Shown: positions 38,135 through 47,008, counted from the stretch's first letter. The stretch is DNA of 64,000 nucleotides from CAXSBR01 sp964252015 (GCA_964252015.1 CAXULW010000002.1:1-64000); one strand, 5' to 3'. The notes: a model not told the origin generated them from the letters alone. Numbers and translations are program-made.

Positions 38135-38908
38135 GTGGCAGACCATCCGCTTCTGGAACTGCGCGGGATCAACAAGAGCTTCGGTCCCGTCCACGTCCTG
38201 CAGAACGTCGATTTCTCCGCCCGCGCCGGGGAGGTGACGGCGCTGGTCGGTGACAACGGCGCCGGCAAGTCGACACTGGTCAAGTGCATCAGTGGCACGT
38301 ATTCCATCGACTCAGGTGACTACCTGTTCGACGGGGCACCTACGTCGATCCACACCCCTCGGGACGCTTCCGCGCTCGGGATCGAAATCGTTTATCAGGA
38401 TCTCGCGCTGTGCGACAACCTCGACATCGTCCAGAACATGTTCCTGGGTCGCGAGCGCGTGCACAACACGGTGCTCGACGAGAACTCCATGGAGCAGGCC
38501 GCCGGCGAGACCCTGGCGTCGCTGTCGGTGCGCACGGTGAAGTCGGTGCGCCAACGGGTGTCGAGCCTGTCCGGCGGTCAGCGCCAGACGGTGGCCATCG
38601 CCAAGGCGGTGCTGTGGAACTCGAAGTTGGTCGTCCTGGACGAGCCGACCGCGGCCTTGGGTGTGGCCCAGACCGCGCAGGTGCTCGCGCTGGTCCGGCG
38701 TCTGGCCGACCGCGGCTTGGCCGTGGTCCTCATCTCGCACAACATGCTCGACGTGCTCGAGGTGTCCGACCGCATCGCGGCGCTCTATCTGGGCCAGATG
38801 GCGGCCATCGTCGACCGCTCTGCGGTCAATCAGACCCAGCTCGTCGAGCTGATCACCACCGGCCGCACTTCAGGCGTACCGGCCATGAACGCGGGAGTGG
38901 GCGCATGA
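38135..38908 (+). CDS. xylG: Sugar ABC transporter ATPase (single domain)
   Basis: A 257-aa ATPase with Walker A GDNGAGKST, signature LSGGQRQTVAIAKAV, Walker B LVVLDEPTAALG and the H-loop LISHNMLD. Most XylG/RbsA proteins are about 500 aa with two fused nucleotide-binding domains; this one has a single domain, as in the FrcA-type branch, so it likely dimerises. Start GTG 38135; its stop overlaps xylH as ATGA. It powers xylose-type uptake. Confidence 0.88.
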   Translation: MADHPLLELRGINKSFGPVHVLQNVDFSARAGEVTALVGDNGAGKSTLVKCISGTYSIDSGDYLFDGAPTSIHTPRDASALGIEIVYQDLALCDNLDIVQNMFLGRERVHNTVLDENSMEQAAGETLASLSVRTVKSVRQRVSSLSGGQRQTVAIAKAVLWNSKLVVLDEPTAALGVAQTAQVLALVRRLADRGLAVVLISHNMLDVLEVSDRIAALYLGQMAAIVDRSAVNQTQLVELITTGRTSGVPAMNAGVGA

Positions 38909-40290
38909 CCGAGCAGGTGGGACAGACCGAGCAGGTGGGACAGGCGGCGACCGACTCGGCGGAGCTGGAAGAACCCAAGACCGGCTCACTGGCCGCGGCC
39001 GCGTCGACCATTCCGGTCGGCAACACGATATCGGACTACGTCAGGAATTACGTCCAGCGCCTGCGCGGCGGGGACATGGGCTCACTGCCGGCAGTGACCG
39101 GGCTGATCCTGTTGGTCATCCTGTTCAGCATCCTGCAGCCGACCTTCAGCGGTCTGTTCAACTTCGGCAACATGCTGACCGAAGGCGCGGGACCCATTCT
39201 GATCGCCATGGGTCTGGTCTTCGTGCTGCTACTGGGCGAGATCGACCTGTCGGCCGGGTTTGCCGCCGGGGTCTGTGCCTGCGTCATGGTCCGGCTGATG
39301 GTGGGCTATCACGCCCCCTCGCCGGTCTCGATCGGCGCGGCCATCCTCACCGGCGTCATCATCGGATTCCTGATCGGAGTCCTGCGGGCCAAGGTGCGTA
39401 TCCCGTCCTTCGTCGTCACGCTGGCGTTCTTCCTGGCCTTTCAGGGTGTGGCGCTCTACATCGCCAACAACGGAGCGGGCCAGAAGGGTGACATCTCGAT
39501 CACCGACAAGGTCGTCAACGGCTTCGACGGCAACCAGATGCCGCTATGGGCCGGTTGGCTGCTCGGCGTGATCATTGTCGCGGGGTATGCCGCGGTGAAA
39601 CTAGGTGCGCAGCGTGGCCGCCGCAAGCGCGGACTGCACGGCGAACCGGCCGCAGTCATGGCGTTCAAGGTCGGCGCGCTCGCCATAGGCGCCTTTCTTG
39701 CCATCTACGCGCTCAACCAGAACCGGTCCATCAACAAGACCGCGGTCCCCAAGTCGGTTGACGGCAAGCTGGTCCTGGTGAAACCGCCGGCGCTGGAGGG
39801 CGTGCCGTGGGTCGTGCTCGTGATCCTCGCGTTCTTCGTGGTCTGGACGTTCATGCTCAGCCGCACCCGCTACGGTCGCCACGTCTACGCCGTGGGCGGC
39901 AACGAAGAAGCGGCCCGGCGCGCCGGCATCCCGGTCGACCGCATCCGAATCTCGGTGTTCGTGCTGTGTTCGGGCATGGCCGCGGTGGGCGGCATCATGA
40001 TCGGATCCAACGTGCAGTCGGTAAGTGTGGCCAACTACGGCGGCAACACCCTGTTGCTCGCGGTGGGCGCGGCGGTCATCGGCGGCACCAGCCTCTTCGG
40101 CGGCAAGGGCCGGATGATCGACGCGCTCATCGGCGGAGCCGTGGTCGAGGTCATTTACAACGGCATGTCGAACCTGGTCAAGGGTACGAACAGCTCGTCG
40201 GTGCAGTACGTCGTCACCGGCCTCGTCCTCATGCTGGCCGCCGCGGTCGATGCGCTGTCCAGGCGCCGGGCCGGATCAACCGGCCTGTAG
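38905..40290 (+). CDS. xylH: Xylose-type ABC transporter permease
   Basis: A 461-aa membrane protein of the RbsC/XylH family with about ten helices. GEIDLSAG marks the family loop and NEEAARRAGIPVDRIRI is the ATPase-coupling segment. There is an N-terminal cytoplasmic extension of about 55 residues starting with a repeated TEQVGQ, and a middle insertion containing LGAQRGRRKRGLHGEPA, making it longer than E. coli XylH (about 390 aa). ATG 38905 overlaps the xylG stop. Confidence 0.88.
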   Translation: MTEQVGQTEQVGQAATDSAELEEPKTGSLAAAASTIPVGNTISDYVRNYVQRLRGGDMGSLPAVTGLILLVILFSILQPTFSGLFNFGNMLTEGAGPILIAMGLVFVLLLGEIDLSAGFAAGVCACVMVRLMVGYHAPSPVSIGAAILTGVIIGFLIGVLRAKVRIPSFVVTLAFFLAFQGVALYIANNGAGQKGDISITDKVVNGFDGNQMPLWAGWLLGVIIVAGYAAVKLGAQRGRRKRGLHGEPAAVMAFKVGALAIGAFLAIYALNQNRSINKTAVPKSVDGKLVLVKPPALEGVPWVVLVILAFFVVWTFMLSRTRYGRHVYAVGGNEEAARRAGIPVDRIRISVFVLCSGMAAVGGIMIGSNVQSVSVANYGGNTLLLAVGAAVIGGTSLFGGKGRMIDALIGGAVVEVIYNGMSNLVKGTNSSSVQYVVTGLVLMLAAAVDALSRRRAGSTGL

Positions 40291-40311
40291 TCACCTACGT
40301 CACGGCAGACG

Positions 40312-41544
40312 ATGGCTCGCCGGCAAGCCACCCGCCCGGACGCGATCCGCCTGCACAACCTGCAGGTACTGCTGGCCGATGTGCACCACAACGGCCCGTT
40401 GTCGCGGGTCGAGCTCACCCGTGACCTGGGCCTGAACCGCAGCACCATCGGCGATCTCGTCGCCGAACTGTGCGACAGCGGCTTGGTGGCCGAGCATGCG
40501 CCCGGAACGCGGGTGGGCGCCGGTCGACCGTCGCACGTGGTGGGGCCGCGCGCCGACGGCCCGTACGCCCTCGCCGTAGACATCGCGGTGTCACACCTCA
40601 CCGTCGCGGCCGTGGCGATCGGCGGTCAGGTGTTGGCCCGGCACGTGGTCCAGTTGCCCGAGGGCGCGGCCCCCGATGACGTCGTCGCCGCCACGGTGCT
40701 CGGAGCGGACAGCCTGACCCAGGGCGTGCCGGCCAACAGCTGGGCCGCCGGCGTGGGTGTCAGCGTGCCCGGCACCGTGCGGCGCCGGGACGAACGCGTC
40801 CTGGTGGCGCCGAACCTGCACTGGGTGGACGTCGACCTGATCGCCGGGCTGCGGGCCGAGCTCGGCGACGAACTACCCATTCGCATCGGCAACGACGCGA
40901 ACCTGGGTGTACTGGCCGAGCACGTCCGTGGCGTGGCCCGCGGCATCGACGACGTGGTGTACCTGCTGGCCCGGGTGGGTGTCGGCGCCGGCATCCTGGC
41001 CGACGGCGTGCCCCTGCACGGGGTCAGCGGGCTGGCCGGCGAGATCGGGCACGTCATCGTCGAGCCGGGCGGACCGGCCTGTTACTGCGGCAACCGCGGC
41101 TGCTTCGAGCGCGTGGTGGGCGAACGGGCCTTCTTCGCCCGAGCCGGAATGACCGGGGTCTCCGACACCGACGGCATCATCCAGGTCGTCCGCGCGGCCG
41201 AGGCCGGGGACGCGCGGGCCCAGGAGGCCATCGACCACGTGTGTGCCTGGCTCGCGGTCGGGTTGGCCGGGCTGTCCCACCTGGTCAACCCGCAGCTCAT
41301 CGTCGTCGGTGGGTCGCTGGCCGGTTTGCTGGAGACCCGGGGTGCCCAGGTGCAGACCGCCATGGACCAGCTGATGGGATCGGCGCCCGGGGAACCGGCG
41401 CGCGTCTGTGTCGGCGATCTCGGGGTGGACGCGCCGCTGCTCGGCGCGGCCGAGATCGCCTTCGCCGACCTGCTCGAGCACCCGGTCGAGACCGCGCTGG
41501 CCCACCGTCCGCTCGACGCTGCGCTCCGAACGGCGGTGCGCTGA
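40312..41544 (+). CDS. xylR: ROK-family transcriptional repressor (XylR-type)
   Basis: A 410-aa protein with an N-terminal winged helix-turn-helix (LADVHHNGPLSRVELTRDLGLNRSTIGDLVAELCDSGLV) and a C-terminal sugar-kinase-like ROK domain. Visible are YLLARVGVGAGILADG, GEIGHVIVEPGGPACYCGNRGCFE (the ROK zinc-binding CxCGxxGC pattern) and VNPQLIVVGGS. Such proteins repress xylose genes and release DNA on binding sugar. It lies 21 bp after xylH, so it is co-transcribed and likely autoregulated. Confidence 0.9.
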   Translation: MARRQATRPDAIRLHNLQVLLADVHHNGPLSRVELTRDLGLNRSTIGDLVAELCDSGLVAEHAPGTRVGAGRPSHVVGPRADGPYALAVDIAVSHLTVAAVAIGGQVLARHVVQLPEGAAPDDVVAATVLGADSLTQGVPANSWAAGVGVSVPGTVRRRDERVLVAPNLHWVDVDLIAGLRAELGDELPIRIGNDANLGVLAEHVRGVARGIDDVVYLLARVGVGAGILADGVPLHGVSGLAGEIGHVIVEPGGPACYCGNRGCFERVVGERAFFARAGMTGVSDTDGIIQVVRAAEAGDARAQEAIDHVCAWLAVGLAGLSHLVNPQLIVVGGSLAGLLETRGAQVQTAMDQLMGSAPGEPARVCVGDLGVDAPLLGAAEIAFADLLEHPVETALAHRPLDAALRTAVR

Positions 41545-41650
41545 CCCAGTCGCTGAGTCAGCCGCCCCGGGAGCGTTGGCCGCGGAGCCGTCGGACACGC
41601 CGACGCACCGACAGCAGGGAGGCAAACGCTCGACGGGCGAGGCGGTCAGC

Positions 41651-43552
41651 TCAGGACGCGTCGGCGGGCAGGGGGCTGAGGGCCTGGCGTTCGAACTGGG
41701 TGCGGTAGAGCTCGGCGTAGAGACCGTCCGCGGCCAGCAGATCGGTGTGCGTGCCGCGCTCGACGATGCGGCCCTCGTCCACGACCAGGATCTGGTCGGC
41801 CTGCAGGACGGTCGACAGCCGGTGCGCGATCACCAGCGACGTGCGCCCGGCCAGCGCCGCGGCCAGGGCGTCCTGCACCGCGGCCTCACTCTCGCTGTCC
41901 AGGTGGGCGGTGGCCTCGTCGAGGATGACGATGCCGGGCGCCTTCAACAGCAGCCGAGCGATGGCCAGACGTTGTTTCTCGCCGCCGGACAACCGGTAGC
42001 CGCGGTCGCCGACCACTGTCTCCAGCCCGGCCGGCAACGATTCCACGAGCTCGGCGATCTGGGCGGCCCGGATGACGGTCCACAGCTCCTCGTCGGTGGC
42101 CCCGGGACGGGCGTAGCGCAGGTTGGCCTCGATCGAGTCGTGGAACATGTGCGCGTCCTGGCTGACCACCCCGATCGCGTCGTGCAGCGACTCCTGGGTG
42201 ACGGCGCGGACGTCCTCTCCCCCGACCAGCACCGCGCCGCTGCGCACGTCGTAGATCCGCGGCACCAGCTGGCTGATCGTCGTCTTGCCCGCACCGGACG
42301 GCCCCACGAGCGCAACCATCTGCCCGGGTCCGGCGGTGAAGGTGATTCCCCGCAGCACCTCCTGGGTCGGGTCGGAGTCGAGCCGGGCGACGTCCTCGAG
42401 CGAGGCCAGCGACACCTCGCTGGCGCTGGGGTAGGCGAAGCGGACGTCGCGGAACTCGATGCTGCGCGCGTCGCGGGGCAGCTCGATCGCGTCGGGTCGG
42501 TCGGCGATCATGGGCGGCAGGTCGAGGATCTCGAAGACGCGGTCGAAGCTGACCAGCGCGCTCATCACGTCCACCCGCACGTTGGACAGCGCGGTCAGCG
42601 GCCCGTACAGCCGGGTCAGCAGCAGCGCCAACGTGACCACGGTGCCGGTGCTGAGCTGACCGTTCAGGGCGTAGTAGCCGCCGAGGCCGTAGACCAGAGC
42701 CTGGGCCAGCGCCGCGACCAGGGTGAGGGCGACGAAGAACGCCCGCCCGTACATGGCCGACGTGATACCGATGTCCCGCACCCGCCCGGCCCGGTCGCGG
42801 AAGGAGCTGTACTCATCACTCGGGCGGCCGAACAGCTTGACCAGCAAGGCCCCCGAGACGTTGAACCGTTCGGTCATCGTGTTGTTCATCGACGCGTTGA
42901 GGTTGTAGGACTCGCGCGTGATCGCCTGCAGCCGGTTGCCGATCCGGCGGGCGGGGATGACGAAAACGGGCAGCATCACCAGCGACAGTGCGGTGATCTG
43001 CCACGACAACGAGAACATCACCGCCGCCGTGACCACCAGGCTGACCCCGTTGGACACCACGCCGGACAGGGTGCTGGTGAACGCCTGCTGCGCGCCGAGC
43101 ACGTCGTTGTTGAGGCGGCTGATGAGCGCGCCGGTCTGGGTGCGAGTGAAGAAGGCCAGCGGCATCCGCTGCACCTGCCCGAACACGGCCGTGCGCAGGT
43201 CGAAGATCAAGCCCTCCCCGATCCGCGCCGAGTACCACCGCTGCGCGAAGGACAGCACGGCGTCGAACACGGCCAGCCCGGCGATGAGCAGCGCGATCCG
43301 CACCACCGTGCGCACCTCGCCGTGCGCGGTGATGGTGTTGATGACCCGCCCAGCCAGCACTGGCGTGGCCACCGCGATCAGGGCGTCCACGACGATGATG
43401 GCCAGGAAGATCAACAGGTCGCGCTGGTAGGGCAGGGCAAACTTCAACACCCGCCGCCCGGTGCCTTTGGGCAGGGTCTTTTCGAGCACCGAACGGTCCG
43501 TGCGCATCGAATGCATCGTGCGCCAGACGCTGGCTCCACCAGGCATAGACAT
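41651..43552 (-). CDS. ABC exporter, fused membrane and ATPase domains
   Basis: A 633-aa half-transporter: six membrane helices in residues 40-340 and a C-terminal nucleotide-binding domain with Walker A GPSGAGKTT, signature LSGGEKQRLAIARLLL, Walker B IVILDEATAHLD and H-loop IAHRLSTV. It belongs to the MsbA/drug and lipid exporter class and would function as a homodimer. ATG 43552 has GGAGG 7 bp upstream; the frame begins with TTG 43558. A strong hairpin lies between it and the enoyl-CoA hydratase gene, so it is probably transcribed separately. Confidence 0.9.
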   Translation of the reverse strand: MSMPGGASVWRTMHSMRTDRSVLEKTLPKGTGRRVLKFALPYQRDLLIFLAIIVVDALIAVATPVLAGRVINTITAHGEVRTVVRIALLIAGLAVFDAVLSFAQRWYSARIGEGLIFDLRTAVFGQVQRMPLAFFTRTQTGALISRLNNDVLGAQQAFTSTLSGVVSNGVSLVVTAAVMFSLSWQITALSLVMLPVFVIPARRIGNRLQAITRESYNLNASMNNTMTERFNVSGALLVKLFGRPSDEYSSFRDRAGRVRDIGITSAMYGRAFFVALTLVAALAQALVYGLGGYYALNGQLSTGTVVTLALLLTRLYGPLTALSNVRVDVMSALVSFDRVFEILDLPPMIADRPDAIELPRDARSIEFRDVRFAYPSASEVSLASLEDVARLDSDPTQEVLRGITFTAGPGQMVALVGPSGAGKTTISQLVPRIYDVRSGAVLVGGEDVRAVTQESLHDAIGVVSQDAHMFHDSIEANLRYARPGATDEELWTVIRAAQIAELVESLPAGLETVVGDRGYRLSGGEKQRLAIARLLLKAPGIVILDEATAHLDSESEAAVQDALAAALAGRTSLVIAHRLSTVLQADQILVVDEGRIVERGTHTDLLAADGLYAELYRTQFERQALSPLPADAS

Positions 43553-43633
43553 AGACAAACCTCCACGTCAAAAAACCGGGTGTGTCTAACCATTGTTCCG
43601 CTTTGGCATGCGCTGAGAGCGGACACCGTCGGC

Positions 43634-43682
43634 CGGTTTTGGTCAGCTGACCCCGTATACGGGGGTCAACTGACCAAAACCG
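43634..43682 (-). terminator. Long hairpin after the enoyl-CoA hydratase gene
   Basis: A near-perfect inverted repeat with arms CGGTTTTGGTCAGCTGACCCC (43634-43654) and its complement ending at 43682, capped by the palindrome CCCCGTATACGGGG. There is one mismatch and one bulge. It starts 3 bp after the enoyl-CoA hydratase stop on the minus strand. It probably terminates that transcript before the ABC exporter gene. Confidence 0.7.
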
Positions 43683-43685
43683 CGC

Positions 43686-44498
43686 TCACTCTGGGCGGGC
43701 GGCCAAGACCTGAAGCAGGCGGTGTTGGGCGGCCCGCTCGGCCGCTTCCTGCTCAGCCGAACCGGTCGACGAAGCCTGTCGCAGCAGGGCCTTGGCTTCG
43801 ATGACGGCATCGCGCGGCCCGGCCAGGATCGCTTCGGCCAAACGTAACGCCGTCGCGCCCAGGTCGGCCCGCGGAACCAGTCGGCTGGCCAAACCCATCG
43901 TCATCGCCTCATCGGCGGCTATGGGGCGGGCGGTAAGGACGACGTCCATGGCTCGGGAGTAGCCGACCAACTCCGCCAGCCGGCGGGTGCCGCCGAGGTC
44001 GGGGACGAGCCCGAGCGCAACCTCGGCCATGGTGAAAACGGCATCGTCGGCGATCACGCGCAGGTCGCAGGCGAGGGCGAGTTGGAACCCGGCGCCGACG
44101 GCATGGCCCTGCACGGCGGCGATACTGACGATGTCGGGGCGGGCCAACCAGCCGAACGCGTCCTGGTAGCCCGCGATGAGGAGGTCGGCCTCGTCCGGAG
44201 CCATGGCGGCCAGGTTGGCCAGCGACGGCACGCCCGGCGGCGAGTTGGTGAACATCCGCCGATCGAGGCCGGCCGAGAAGGCGCGTCCGGCCCCTTCGAC
44301 CAGCACTACCCGTACGGTGCCGGGCAGTGTGGACCCGATCTCGCGCAGGGCGGCCCAGGTCAGGGGCGTCTGCGCGTTGAGCCGGTCCGGACGGTTCAGG
44401 GTGATCGTGGCCAGGGCTTCGTCGATAGTGAAGGTGACCCCGGGGCCCTCGTCCGGGAGTGAGTCGGGCGACCCGGGGATCACCCCAGCTGAACTCAT
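43686..44498 (-). CDS. Enoyl-CoA hydratase/isomerase family protein (EchA12-like)
   Basis: A 270-aa crotonase-fold enzyme. Seen: TITLNRPDRLNAQTPLTWAAL, GAGRAFSAGLDRRMF, AVQGHAVGAGFQLALACDLRVIADDA and ALGLVPDLGGTRRLAELVG; the acidic catalytic position near FTMAEVALGL is present. It likely hydrates an enoyl-CoA. ATG 44498 is preferred over 44540, though no strong ribosome-binding site decides it. In M. tuberculosis echA12 (Rv1472) lies beside an ABC-F gene and HTH peptide; the same trio occurs here. Confidence 0.85.
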   Translation of the reverse strand: MSSAGVIPGSPDSLPDEGPGVTFTIDEALATITLNRPDRLNAQTPLTWAALREIGSTLPGTVRVVLVEGAGRAFSAGLDRRMFTNSPPGVPSLANLAAMAPDEADLLIAGYQDAFGWLARPDIVSIAAVQGHAVGAGFQLALACDLRVIADDAVFTMAEVALGLVPDLGGTRRLAELVGYSRAMDVVLTARPIAADEAMTMGLASRLVPRADLGATALRLAEAILAGPRDAVIEAKALLRQASSTGSAEQEAAERAAQHRLLQVLAARPE

Positions 44499-44630
44499 CA
44501 GGAGTACGCGAGCGGGGGAAGAGCCGCTACGCGCAACCATGGTGGGTGGGCGCCCAGGTCGAGCACGTGGGAGAACGTGATCATCCGTCGACCTCCGCTT
44601 TTGAAGTCAGGACGCCCGATGGTAGTGCGG

Positions 44631-44837
44631 TCAGACCTTCTTGCGAGTAGCGCCCCCACGACCGCGCAGATCCGCTCCGGACTCCACGAGCAGGCGATGG
44701 ATGAACCCGTAGGAACGTCCCGCCTCACTGGCGAGCTCGCGAATGCTGCGGCCTTTCGCGTACTTCTTGGTCAGATCAACTGTGAGTTGGCTACGCGCCG
44801 GACCGGTGATCCGCACGCCTTTCTTCAATGCTGCCAT
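44631..44837 (-). CDS. Small helix-turn-helix protein (Rv1473A-like)
   Basis: A 68-aa basic protein with one helix-turn-helix, KGRSIRELASEAGRSYGFIHRLLVESG, flanked by basic tails (KKGVRITGPARSQ, RGRGGATRKKV). It resembles the conserved actinobacterial regulator beside ABC-F genes, annotated in M. tuberculosis as Rv1473A. It probably binds DNA. It lies 122 bp downstream of the ABC-F gene, with a hairpin in the gap. Confidence 0.88.
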   Translation of the reverse strand: MAALKKGVRITGPARSQLTVDLTKKYAKGRSIRELASEAGRSYGFIHRLLVESGADLRGRGGATRKKV

Positions 44838-44895
44838 GTGTCGCTGGTACTCCCCGTGTCAGCGCGGACGGCATCCCCCGATTGGTACCGGCTTC

Positions 44896-44944
44896 CTGGC
44901 CTCGGACACAGCGAATAAAGCGGCTTTGCCACCCCCGAGGCCAG
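44896..44944 (-). promoter_or_regulatory. Hairpin between the ABC-F and HTH genes
   Basis: A perfect 10-bp stem, CTGGCCTCGG (44896-44905) and CCGAGGCCAG (44935-44944), encloses a smaller AAAG/CTTT hairpin. It begins 15 bp after the ABC-F stop and ends about 59 bp before the HTH start on the minus strand. It could be the ABC-F terminator or a leader element for the HTH gene. Confidence 0.55.
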
Positions 44945-44959
44945 CGCGCAATTGAAACG

Positions 44960-46582
44960 CTACGCGAGTATCACAAGGTCCGACAAATCGGGAGACCATA
45001 TATCTTCGACCCCATCGGGAAGCAAGATCACTTTGTCCGGTGCGAGGGCCTCGACCGCACCCTCGTCGTGGGTCACCAGAACAATCGCGCCGCCGTACCG
45101 GCGCAGCGCGTCCAGCACCTGTTCCCGGCTGACCGGGTCGAGGTTGTTGGTCGGTTCGTCCAGGAGCAGGACGTTGGCGGCACTGGTGACGAGCATGGCC
45201 AGGGCCAGCCGGGTCTTCTCCCCACCGGAGAGCACTTTGGCGGGCTTGTCCACATCGTCACCGGTGAACAGGAACGCGCCCAGCACCTTGCGCAGCTCGG
45301 TGTCAGACGGGGCAAAGGCGCCGGCGGCGGAATTGGCCGCGGTGCGCATGTTGTCCAGCACGGACCCGTCGGTATCCAGCGTTTCGTGCTCCTGGGCGTA
45401 ATACCCCAGACGCAGGCCGTGGCCCGGGATCACCGAGCCCGTGTCCGGCGCCTCCGAGCCCGCGAGCAGGCGCAACAGGGTGGTCTTGCCGGCCCCGTTC
45501 AACCCGAGCACGACGACGCGGGCGCCGCGGTCCACGGCCAGGTCTACGTCGGTGAACACCTCGAGCGAGCCGTAGGACTTGGACAGTCCCTCGGCGGTGA
45601 CCGGTGTCTTGCCGCACGGCGCCGGGTCGGGAAAGCGCAAGCGGGCGACCTTGTCGTTGACCCGGACGTCCTCCAGGCCGGCGGACAGCGCGGCGGCGCG
45701 GCGGTCCATCTGGTGGGCGGCGCGGGCCTTGGTCGCCTTGGCCCGCATCTTGTCGGCCTGCCCGCGCAGGGAGTCGATCTTGCGTTCGGCGTTGGCCCGC
45801 TCACGGTGACGGCGCTTCTCGTCGGCCTCGCGCTGCTGCTGATAGATCTTCCAGCCGACGTTGTAGATGTCGACGGCGGCGCGGTTGGCGTCGAGGTACC
45901 AGACCTTGTTCACGACCGCCTCGAGCAAGCTGATGTCGTGGCTGATCAGCACCAGGCCGCCCTTGTGCTGGCGCAGGAAGTCGCGCAGCCAGACGATGGA
46001 GTCGGCGTCGAGGTGGTTGGTGGGTTCATCCAGCAGCAGCGTCGTGGGCTCGCCAGCGGTGTCGGCGAACAGGATGCGGGCCAGTTCGATCCGCCGCCGC
46101 TGCCCGCCGGACAGGGTGCCCAACGGCTGGGCCAGCACGCGATCGGGCAGGCCGAGGTTGGCGCAGATCCGGGCCGCGTCGCTCTCGGCCGCGTAGCCGC
46201 CGAGGGTGCTGAAGCGCTCCTCGAGCCGGCCGTAACGCTGCAGCACGGCGTCGTCGTCCGGGTCCTCGGCCAGCCGGATCTCGATCTTGTCGATGTCGCG
46301 GCGCAGCTCGTCCAGGCCGCGGGCCGACAGCACCCGGTCGCGGGCGATGGTGTCGAGGTCGCCCGTGCGCGGATCCTGGGGCAGGTAGCCCACCGGGCCG
46401 GTGGTGAGGATCTGGCCGTCGTGCGGCAACGTCTCGCCGGCAAAGGTCTTCAGGCTCGTGGTCTTGCCGGCGCCGTTGCGCCCGACCAGACCGATGCGGT
46501 CACCGTTCTGCACCCTCAGCGTGGTCGGTTCGAGCAGGATGCGCGCACCCGCGCGCAGCTCGAGATTCGTTGCCGTGATCAT
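44960..46582 (-). CDS. ABC-F family ATPase (Rv1473-like)
   Basis: A 540-aa soluble protein with two tandem nucleotide-binding domains and no membrane helices. Walker A motifs are GRNGAGKTT and GLNGAGKTT; signatures are LSGGQRRRIELARIL and LSGGEKTRLALAMLV; Walker B are LLLDEPTNHLD and LLLDEPTNNLD. The linker between domains is charged (READEKRRHRERANAERK). ABC-F proteins act on ribosomes in translation or antibiotic protection. ATG 46582 gives the family N-terminus (ITATNLELRAG). In M. tuberculosis its counterpart, Rv1473, was annotated as a macrolide transporter ATPase. Confidence 0.92.
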   Translation of the reverse strand: MITATNLELRAGARILLEPTTLRVQNGDRIGLVGRNGAGKTTSLKTFAGETLPHDGQILTTGPVGYLPQDPRTGDLDTIARDRVLSARGLDELRRDIDKIEIRLAEDPDDDAVLQRYGRLEERFSTLGGYAAESDAARICANLGLPDRVLAQPLGTLSGGQRRRIELARILFADTAGEPTTLLLDEPTNHLDADSIVWLRDFLRQHKGGLVLISHDISLLEAVVNKVWYLDANRAAVDIYNVGWKIYQQQREADEKRRHRERANAERKIDSLRGQADKMRAKATKARAAHQMDRRAAALSAGLEDVRVNDKVARLRFPDPAPCGKTPVTAEGLSKSYGSLEVFTDVDLAVDRGARVVVLGLNGAGKTTLLRLLAGSEAPDTGSVIPGHGLRLGYYAQEHETLDTDGSVLDNMRTAANSAAGAFAPSDTELRKVLGAFLFTGDDVDKPAKVLSGGEKTRLALAMLVTSAANVLLLDEPTNNLDPVSREQVLDALRRYGGAIVLVTHDEGAVEALAPDKVILLPDGVEDIWSPDLSDLVILA

Positions 46583-46612
46583 GGTGAACCGTTCAGTGAG
46601 TCGGGCGCTGGC

Positions 46613-46658
46613 TTGTGGTGGCTCCTGACCCACCGGAATGGGTCAGTTGCCACCACAA
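46613..46658 (-). terminator. Hairpin at the end of the suf operon
   Basis: Arms TTGTGGTGGC (46613-46622) and GCCACCACAA (46649-46658) form a 10-bp stem, followed by three mismatches and a further 7-bp stem TGACCCA/TGGGTCA. It lies 8 bp after the last suf-operon stop (46667) and 30 bp before the ABC-F start. It probably terminates the suf transcript. Confidence 0.65.
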
Positions 46659-46666
46659 ACCGGGGG

Positions 46667-47008
46667 TTAGACGTTGAAGCCGAGGGCGCGCAGCTGTTCG
46701 CGGCCGTCGTCGGTGATCTTGTCGGGGCCCCAGGGCGGCATCCACACCCAGTTGATGGTGAACCCGCGGGCCACCGGTCGCGGCCCGCCGGTGAGCGCGG
46801 CCGCGGTCTGGTCCTCGATCACGTCGGTGAGCGGGCAGGCCGCCGACGTCAGGGTCATGTCGAGCACCACGCTGGCGTCGTCGTCGATGTGGACGTCGTA
46901 CACCAGGCCCAGGTCGACGACGTTGATGCCGAGTTCGGGGTCGACCACGTCACGCATGGCCTCCTCGACGTCATCCTTGGACGGAATGTCGACGACTATC
47001 TCGGTCAT
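46667..47008 (-). CDS. MIP18/PaaD-like Fe-S assembly factor (SufT-type)
   Basis: A 113-aa protein of the MIP18/DUF59 family: VVDPELGINVVDLGLVYDVHI, VVLDMTLTSAACPLTDVIEDQ with the conserved Cys, and VWMPPWGPDKITDDGREQLRALGF. Members help insert Fe-S clusters. Its position last in the operon matches Rv1466. ATG 47008 overlaps the sufU stop by 4 bp, with GGAG about 8 bp upstream. Confidence 0.92.
   Translation of the reverse strand: MTEIVVDIPSKDDVEEAMRDVVDPELGINVVDLGLVYDVHIDDDASVVLDMTLTSAACPLTDVIEDQTAAALTGGPRPVARGFTINWVWMPPWGPDKITDDGREQLRALGFNV

Noticed and set aside
41408..43804. A 798-residue plus-strand frame opposite the ABC exporter
   Set aside because: The minus-strand exporter has complete Walker, signature and H-loop motifs; the plus frame has none.
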